DNA of 17,893 bases from positions 1-17,893 of the forward strand of contig URZP01000021.1 in assembly GCA_900552365.1 (NCBI GenBank), given 5' to 3'. The notes under the pieces are model-generated. The model saw only the letters and a list, made by a program, of their open reading frames with translations, was not told where the DNA came from and did no database searches. The number at the start of each line of letters is the position of its first letter. The first letter of the stretch is position 1. The DNA comes from an uncultured Coriobacteriaceae bacterium (GTDB lineage Bacteria; Actinomycetota; Coriobacteriia; Coriobacteriales; Eggerthellaceae). The position numbers and the translations under genes were made by a program. Positions 13,672 through 17,893 of the stretch are shown piece after piece.

Positions 13672-15132
13672 CTACGCGAGGCTTTCCAATGCCAGCAGAT
13701 TGCCGATCGCGCGAACGTACACGCGGAACGCGCGCTTCATCCCCTCTTCCGAGACGCCCTCATCGGGGCCGTGCATTCCGCCAACCCACGCGGGCTTCAC
13801 CTCATCGGGGAACTGCGAGCCGAAGCTCACCGCGTGCGAGAACAGACGCGCGTACGTGCCGCCCTTCATCACGAACGGCTTCGAATCTTGCCCGGTCACG
13901 TCGTTGTAGGCGGTCATCAATGCGCTGACTGCAGGGCTTTCCGGGTTCATAAGGAACGGAATCTTGTCCTGCTTCGCAACGTATTCGGCGTCGATCTGCG
14001 CAGCGACTTTCATCATCTGCTGGGTGATCGCATCGGCCGTCGTGGTAGTGGGATAACGGCAGTCAAGCGTTTGAATGATACGGTTGCCCTCCATGCCGAT
14101 GACGCCGCCAACCGCAGTAAGCGGGCCGAAGTGCTCGTCAGAAGCTTGGATACCCACGCCCGATCCGTCGGTCACGCTCAAAAGATCGCGCTCGAGCTTC
14201 AGGAACGTGCGTTCCCCATCATTTCCCAAGCCCTTTTCCAACAGGAATCCAACAAGAATTGCGATAGCGCTTTCACCAAACTCGGGCGTGGAAGCATGGG
14301 CGCTCTTGCCATGAACCTCGATCTTCACCAGGCCGTCCCCTGCAGGTGAAACCGCAATGCGGGGGTCGTCGGAAATCGGAACCGCCGCACCTTCGGGCAG
14401 GCGAACCACCGCATGAGCCAATCCGGGAACCGCGTTTGCAGCCGTACCGCCTGCGATTTTCACGATGGAGCCGTCCTCAATAGGCGCGCTCTTCAGCACG
14501 CCAACGCAACATCCCGACTCGCCGTAACCAAGCGGGAAATCGGCATCGGGCGTGAACAGGAACGTGGGGTCGCTGAATCTCTGGCGATAGTACGCAACGT
14601 CAGACATGGTTGTTTCCTCGCTTGCACCGAACATGATACGGATGCCATGCGGAAGCGTCGCGCCCTGCCGCGCAGCTTCGTCCATCCAGAACTTCGCTGC
14701 ATGAAGGGCAAGCAAGATGGGGGCTTTATCGTCGCTGGTGCCGCGACCAAGCAGGTAGCCGCCCTTGCGCGTAAGGGCATACGGCTCGAAATGCCAACCA
14801 GGGCCTGCCGGCACCACGTCGGTATGACCGATGATTCCCAACTGTTGGCCCGATGTGCCGTTCGCGTCAGCATAGCCGATGTAGCCGTCAACATCATGAG
14901 CTTCGAAACCGTAACCTTGGGCGATGTCCAAGGCAACCGAAAGCGATTCGCGCGGACCGGGGCCGTAAGGCGCGCCGGGGGCCGCCTTCTCAAGCTCTTC
15001 AAAACTGGGCACGGCGATGAGTCGCTCCATGTCGGACAGAACCTGCCCCCAATTGTCGGCAAGGTAGCCTTCTATCTGGGATTCGAGCTTCTCGCTCTGC
15101 GGAAATTCGAATCGTGCTTCTTCACTCGCCAT
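13672..15132 (-). CDS. M20 dipeptidase, PepV/Sapep type
   Basis: A cytoplasmic metallopeptidase of 486 residues that releases amino acids from dipeptides and related short peptides. Motifs of the PepV/Sapep group occur in order: GHTDVVPAGPGW (102-113, His103), GRGTSDDKAP (129-138, metal-bridging Asp), SEET (171-174, catalytic Glu), FTPDADFPLGYGESG (193-207), KSAHASTPEFGESA (276-289) near the lid domain, GGTYAR (424-429) and the final metal-binding His in GGMHGPDEG (451-459). ATG at 15132 is preferred over the in-frame ATG at 15204 because AAGGAG lies six bases upstream and the extra 24 residues would cross the predicted promoter. It is monocistronic and divergent from tRNA-Leu. It is only distantly related to the M20D enzyme at 8608-9876 and is probably not a recent duplicate. 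Confidence 0.92.
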   Translation of the reverse strand: MASEEARFEFPQSEKLESQIEGYLADNWGQVLSDMERLIAVPSFEELEKAAPGAPYGPGPRESLSVALDIAQGYGFEAHDVDGYIGYADANGTSGQQLGIIGHTDVVPAGPGWHFEPYALTRKGGYLLGRGTSDDKAPILLALHAAKFWMDEAARQGATLPHGIRIMFGASEETTMSDVAYYRQRFSDPTFLFTPDADFPLGYGESGCCVGVLKSAPIEDGSIVKIAGGTAANAVPGLAHAVVRLPEGAAVPISDDPRIAVSPAGDGLVKIEVHGKSAHASTPEFGESAIAILVGFLLEKGLGNDGERTFLKLERDLLSVTDGSGVGIQASDEHFGPLTAVGGVIGMEGNRIIQTLDCRYPTTTTADAITQQMMKVAAQIDAEYVAKQDKIPFLMNPESPAVSALMTAYNDVTGQDSKPFVMKGGTYARLFSHAVSFGSQFPDEVKPAWVGGMHGPDEGVSEEGMKRAFRVYVRAIGNLLALESLA

Positions 15133-15166
15133 AGCGTGCTCCTTTTTCAAACCGCATTTCTGCATA

Positions 15167-15195
15167 ATCCTAGCACGTATGTGGTGTTCTCTCGA
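15167..15195 (-). promoter_or_regulatory. Probable promoter of the dipeptidase gene
   Basis: On the minus strand TCGAGA (15195-15190) and TAGGAT (15172-15167) are 17 bases apart, each matching four of six consensus bases. The expected start is near 15160, leaving a leader of about 28 bases with the AAGGAG site. Its -35 box shares bases 15192-15195 with the -35 of the tRNA-Leu promoter on the other strand. Confidence 0.45.
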
Positions 15196-15220
15196 CGCAT
15201 GCAAATTGTTCCGCTATAAT
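15192..15220 (+). promoter_or_regulatory. Promoter of tRNA-Leu
   Basis: A perfect -10 box TATAAT (15215-15220) stands 17 bases after TCGACG (15192-15197, four of six bases of TTGACA). The expected transcription start, about 15227, is only a few bases ahead of the mature tRNA 5' end at 15231. Confidence 0.75.
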
Positions 15221-15230
15221 CGGTTGCTGC

Positions 15231-15314
15231 GCCCGAGTGGCGGAATGGCAGACGCGGCGGTCTCAAAAACCGTTGTCGAAAGACGTGCGAGTTCGACTCT
15301 CGCCTCGGGCACCA
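15231..15314 (+). tRNA. tRNA-Leu (anticodon CAA)
   Basis: A class II tRNA of 84 bases including an encoded CCA (15312-15314). The acceptor arms are GCCCGAG/CTCGGGC, the anticodon stem GCGGT/ACCGT encloses the loop CTCAAAA, so the anticodon is CAA and reads UUG. A long variable arm follows, then the T-loop TTCGACT. It has its own promoter and a strong terminator and is a single-gene unit. Confidence 0.95.
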
Positions 15315-15325
15315 TTCCAAACAAG

Positions 15326-15366
15326 AAATCGGCTGATCGGATTCCCGATCAGCCGATTTTTCTTTT
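15326..15366 (+). terminator. Strong rho-independent terminator of tRNA-Leu
   Basis: AAATCGGCTGATCGG (15326-15340) pairs perfectly with CCGATCAGCCGATTT (15345-15359) over 15 bp with a 4-base loop, followed by TTCTTTT. It lies 11 bases after the CCA end. Confidence 0.93.
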
Positions 15367-15385
15367 CCATGCATGAATATCGCCT

Positions 15386-15420
15386 AACAACGAAACGGCG
15401 CCTGGAAGCCCAGACGCCGT
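15386..15420 (-). terminator. Terminator of the cstA transcript
   Basis: On the minus strand ACGGCG and CGCCGT (15420-15415 with 15400-15395) pair, then after one mismatch CTGG and CCAG pair, around a 4-base loop. An interrupted T-run (TTTCGTTGTT) follows. It lies about 50 bases beyond the cstA stop codon. The sequence from 15421 to 15472 holds nothing else recognisable. Confidence 0.7.
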
Positions 15421-15472
15421 CCCTGAATCTATTTCCGCAGCCGAAGGCCAACGGCCGCTTACGCTACCGCAG

Positions 15473-17248
15473 CTACGCTGCAGCGGCATCCTTCTTCTTG
15501 AAGATGACCTTGGCAGCCTTCACCGCAAGAATTACCGAAAGAACGAGCAGCGCGATGCCCAAACCGAACTGGAGCACGTTCGCGACCGTGATCGCGCCGC
15601 CAACCAGCGCCACGAACTTCGCCTGCACGGTCATGCACAGCGAGGTGCAGGTAACCAGCATCATGAACGCCATCGGGATGTAGAACATCTTGTTGTTGCG
15701 GCCCGCATTGCCAAGCCATGCGCAAACCGAAAGCAGCGCCAATGCGGCCAGCAGCTGGTTAGCCGCGCCGAACAGTGGCCAGATCAGCGTGTAACCCGTA
15801 AGGCCCAGCACCACGCCGATAACAACCGTCACGATGGTGGCAACCCACTGGTTGGCGAAGAACTTATGTACGCCGGTCAGCTGGTCGAGGGTCTTCCCCT
15901 CGGGCGTCCACAGCTCCTGGAACATGTAACGAGCAAGACGCGTGGCCGTATCAAGCGAAGTCAGACAGAACACCGAAATCGCAAGGATGAGCAGCGAGTA
16001 CGCGATATCCTCAGTCGCCGCCAAACCCGGGATGCAGCCCAGCATTTGGGAAAGGCCCTGAGCGAAAACCTGCGTCGGCGAAGCGAACCCGCCAGCTGCG
16101 TACTTGGCCCACACGAAGCCGACAGCGCACAGCGAGATAACGGCAAGCAGGCACTCAATCAGCATACCGCCATAAGCGATGGGCTGAGCTTGGCCTTCCT
16201 TGTCGATCTGTTTGGACGTGGTGCCCGACGCAACCAAGCTGTGGAAGCCCGAAATCGCGCCGCATGCAATGGTGACGAACAAAGCCGGGAACAGAAAACC
16301 ACCCTGGGCAGCTTTGTTGATAACAGCCTTGCCGGTTTCATCCACAATGGCAGCACCCGTGGCAACGTCGTACGCTTGATTGGTGGCGAAGAAACCCGTG
16401 AACGCAGGGATCTGCAGATTGTCAACGGCACCAACCACGCCAGCGCCAAGAACGGCGAACGCAGCAAGGGCGATCATGCCGTACAACAGATAACTGGACA
16501 GGTAATCGCGCGGCTGAAGGAGAATCCAGACCGGTGCGACGGACGCAGCCAAAATGTACACGCCAATGACGACCATCCACGTGTTGTAGTCGAACTGGAA
16601 CGGATGGAAGTTGAAGCCAATGGCGATTACCGCCACGATCACGACAATGGCCATGCCGATGTTCAAAGCAGCCGGAAGCTTACGACCACGCGTCAGCAAG
16701 CCCCAGATAATGGCTGCGACAATGAACAGAATGGAAATCGACGCGGTCTGCTCGTTCGCCACGCTGGGCTTAGCAAGCGTGGAAGCGAACGTGTTCGCGA
16801 CGATGGACGAGAACGCAGCAACCACCAGCAACAGCGTGAGATACGAGAAGATGCAAAACAGCTTCTTCGCCGACTCGTCAATGTTCTCCTCGATGATCGA
16901 CGCAAGCGTATGGCCCTTGTGGCGGATCGAGGCAAACAGCGCACCGAAGTCGTGCATGGCGCCAAAGAAAATGCCGCCGATCAGCACCCATAGCACAACG
17001 GGGACCCAGCCGAAAACAGCGGCCTGAATAGGGCCGTTGATGGGACCGGCGCCCGCAATGGACGAGAAATGGTGGCCCAAAACGACATACGGAGGAGCGG
17101 GGACGTAATCCACGCCGTCCTCGTATTCGTGAGCCGGTGTGGGACGATTCGGATCGACGCCCCACTGCTTCGCGAGCCATCCTCCGTAGAAGATGTATCC
17201 GCAGATGAGGATCGCGGCGCAAACGATCAGCAAGATCATTGCGTTCAT
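15473..17248 (-). CDS. cstA: Carbon starvation protein A family transporter (CstA/BtsT)
   Basis: An inner-membrane carrier of 591 residues with roughly 15 hydrophobic helices. Family signatures are present: GYIFYGGWLAKQWGVDPNRP near the N-terminus (17-36), LGHHFSSIAGAGPINGPIQA (57-76), FGAMHDFGALFASIRHKG (95-112) and LDTATRLARYMFQEL near the C-terminal third. Known members import pyruvate (E. coli CstA and BtsT) or have been linked to peptide use; which applies here is not visible. It is shorter than the E. coli proteins (about 700), as in many Gram-positive relatives. ATG at 17248 has AGGAAGGAA eight bases upstream. It lies 41 bp behind the unrecognised gene at 17290-17889, almost certainly in one transcript, and ends in the terminator at 15386-15420. 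Confidence 0.95.
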   Translation of the reverse strand: MNAMILLIVCAAILICGYIFYGGWLAKQWGVDPNRPTPAHEYEDGVDYVPAPPYVVLGHHFSSIAGAGPINGPIQAAVFGWVPVVLWVLIGGIFFGAMHDFGALFASIRHKGHTLASIIEENIDESAKKLFCIFSYLTLLLVVAAFSSIVANTFASTLAKPSVANEQTASISILFIVAAIIWGLLTRGRKLPAALNIGMAIVVIVAVIAIGFNFHPFQFDYNTWMVVIGVYILAASVAPVWILLQPRDYLSSYLLYGMIALAAFAVLGAGVVGAVDNLQIPAFTGFFATNQAYDVATGAAIVDETGKAVINKAAQGGFLFPALFVTIACGAISGFHSLVASGTTSKQIDKEGQAQPIAYGGMLIECLLAVISLCAVGFVWAKYAAGGFASPTQVFAQGLSQMLGCIPGLAATEDIAYSLLILAISVFCLTSLDTATRLARYMFQELWTPEGKTLDQLTGVHKFFANQWVATIVTVVIGVVLGLTGYTLIWPLFGAANQLLAALALLSVCAWLGNAGRNNKMFYIPMAFMMLVTCTSLCMTVQAKFVALVGGAITVANVLQFGLGIALLVLSVILAVKAAKVIFKKKDAAAA

Positions 17249-17289
17249 GGTTGATGTTCCTTCCTTAAACCTGTTCTGGCGTCAGGGCA

Positions 17290-17889
17290 TCAAGAAAGAG
17301 AAGCCTGCAAATTGCTTTCCAGCGTCTTCTTCATCTCTTTGCCCATCGCGTTGGTGCTGACGCTTGCGCTTTTCAGGTCAAGAATGGCAACACGAAGGTC
17401 GGCCCAACCGTTCAGGCCCAGCTTGAAATTCTTGCGGAACCTTGCTTTGCGGGCGATTTTCAAAGCCTCGTCATCGGCGACGTCGGTTATGACGACCAAC
17501 GAGATGAAGCTTTGCATGTGGTTTGGCTCATCGGGGTTCACCTTTTTGATGCCCTGAGTTTTCACGAACTCGATGAGCTCGGAGATTTCGGGCGCAGTAA
17601 GGTGATCACTCTCGGCGAAGAAAATATACTCATGGGAAGCGACTTCCCAAAGTTTCGCGCGCTTAACCAGCACATATGGCGCGCCACGCGTGTGGAACTC
17701 CGCATAACCGGGAAACACCCTGCCCGCGAATTCCTGGTTGCGACTGACGTCGAACCACGCCTCGTGCGCGGCAAGCAAGCTGTTAAGCACGTTGTCTTTC
17801 GTCGAAGACAACGCTGAACCAGCCTCTCTCTGATTGCACAAGCATCGTCGAGATGAATCTGCGCGATTCACTAAGGAGACATCGTCCAT
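17290..17889 (-). CDS. Conserved-looking protein of unknown function upstream of cstA
   Basis: I do not recognise this protein of up to 199 residues. It is soluble with no signal peptide or membrane helix. From about residue 38 it looks like one compact alpha/beta domain with alternating strands and helices: AGRVFPGYAEFHTRG (56-70), YVLVKRAKLWEVASHEYIFF (72-91), FISLVVITDVADDEALKIAR (128-147) and a basic GLNGWADLRVAILDL stretch (158-172), ending in a charged helix. The first 30 residues look unlike the rest. ATG at 17889 has no ribosome-binding site within the window, and the frame remains open to the window edge, so the true start may lie further right or at TTG 17808, which follows an AGAGAGG. 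Gene order and the 41-bp gap suggest a role with CstA, but the sequence gives no mechanism. Confidence 0.75.
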   Translation of the reverse strand: MDDVSLVNRADSSRRCLCNQREAGSALSSTKDNVLNSLLAAHEAWFDVSRNQEFAGRVFPGYAEFHTRGAPYVLVKRAKLWEVASHEYIFFAESDHLTAPEISELIEFVKTQGIKKVNPDEPNHMQSFISLVVITDVADDEALKIARKARFRKNFKLGLNGWADLRVAILDLKSASVSTNAMGKEMKKTLESNLQASLS

Positions 17890-17893
17890 ACCG

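Noticed and set aside
15866..16993. Plus-strand open frame of 375 codons opposite cstA
   Set aside because: The translation is highly charged with no domain, as expected opposite a membrane protein gene. CstA signatures on the minus strand are unambiguous.
1..17893. Mobile element, prophage, CRISPR array or defence system
   Set aside because: No transposase, integrase, terminal repeats, direct-repeat arrays or defence-type proteins were seen in either strand. All sizeable genes belong to core functions or the one unknown protein.

Overview
The window looks like chromosomal DNA from a GC-rich actinobacterium, most likely a gut-type member of the Coriobacteriia (Eggerthellaceae-like). This is inferred from the fhaA-fhaB-pstP-rodA/pbpA-pknB gene order, which is characteristic of Actinobacteria, the strong G/C preference at third codon positions, the single PASTA kinase, and the company of an MFS carrier, M20 peptidases and CstA. 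I cannot name the species. There is no sign of phage, insertion sequence, CRISPR array or plasmid genes; this is core-like chromosome.

Left part (1-8306), almost all on the minus strand: a cell-wall and phosphosignalling operon read from right to left as fhaA (FHA scaffold), fhaB (membrane FHA protein), pstP (PP2C phosphatase), a single 918-residue protein that joins a RodA/FtsW SEDS glycosyltransferase to a class B penicillin-binding transpeptidase, and pknB (PASTA Ser/Thr kinase). fhaB/pstP and pstP/rodA-pbpA overlap by 1 and 4 bases. The last intergenic gap holds a strand-specific RNA hairpin just before pknB. A tRNA-Arg(CCU) gene lies 51 bp behind pknB on the same strand and ends in a strong terminator. 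Together the set can build septal or lateral peptidoglycan, sense muropeptides outside the cell (PASTA), phosphorylate and dephosphorylate targets, and read phosphothreonine through FHA domains.

Middle part (8307-13548): an M20D amidohydrolase and a 12-helix MFS carrier, both on the minus strand and each with its own terminator. They are followed, on the plus strand and divergently from the MFS gene, by a membrane-anchored serine hydrolase of the beta-lactamase/DD-peptidase fold and a beta-class carbonic anhydrase.

Right part (13549-17893): a bidirectional terminator, an M20 dipeptidase of the PepV/Sapep type on the minus strand, and a divergent tRNA-Leu(CAA) whose promoter overlaps the peptidase promoter. 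A two-gene minus-strand unit follows, made of an unrecognised protein of about 199 residues and the carbon-starvation transporter CstA. With M20 peptidases, CstA and the MFS carrier, this half fits an organism living on peptides, amino acids and small organic acids.

The most noteworthy points are the SEDS-bPBP fusion, the extra non-PASTA domain at the tip of PknB, the five-glycine zipper in the FhaA linker and the wobble-paired hairpin before pknB. None of these is an obviously new system; they are unusual variations on a known one.
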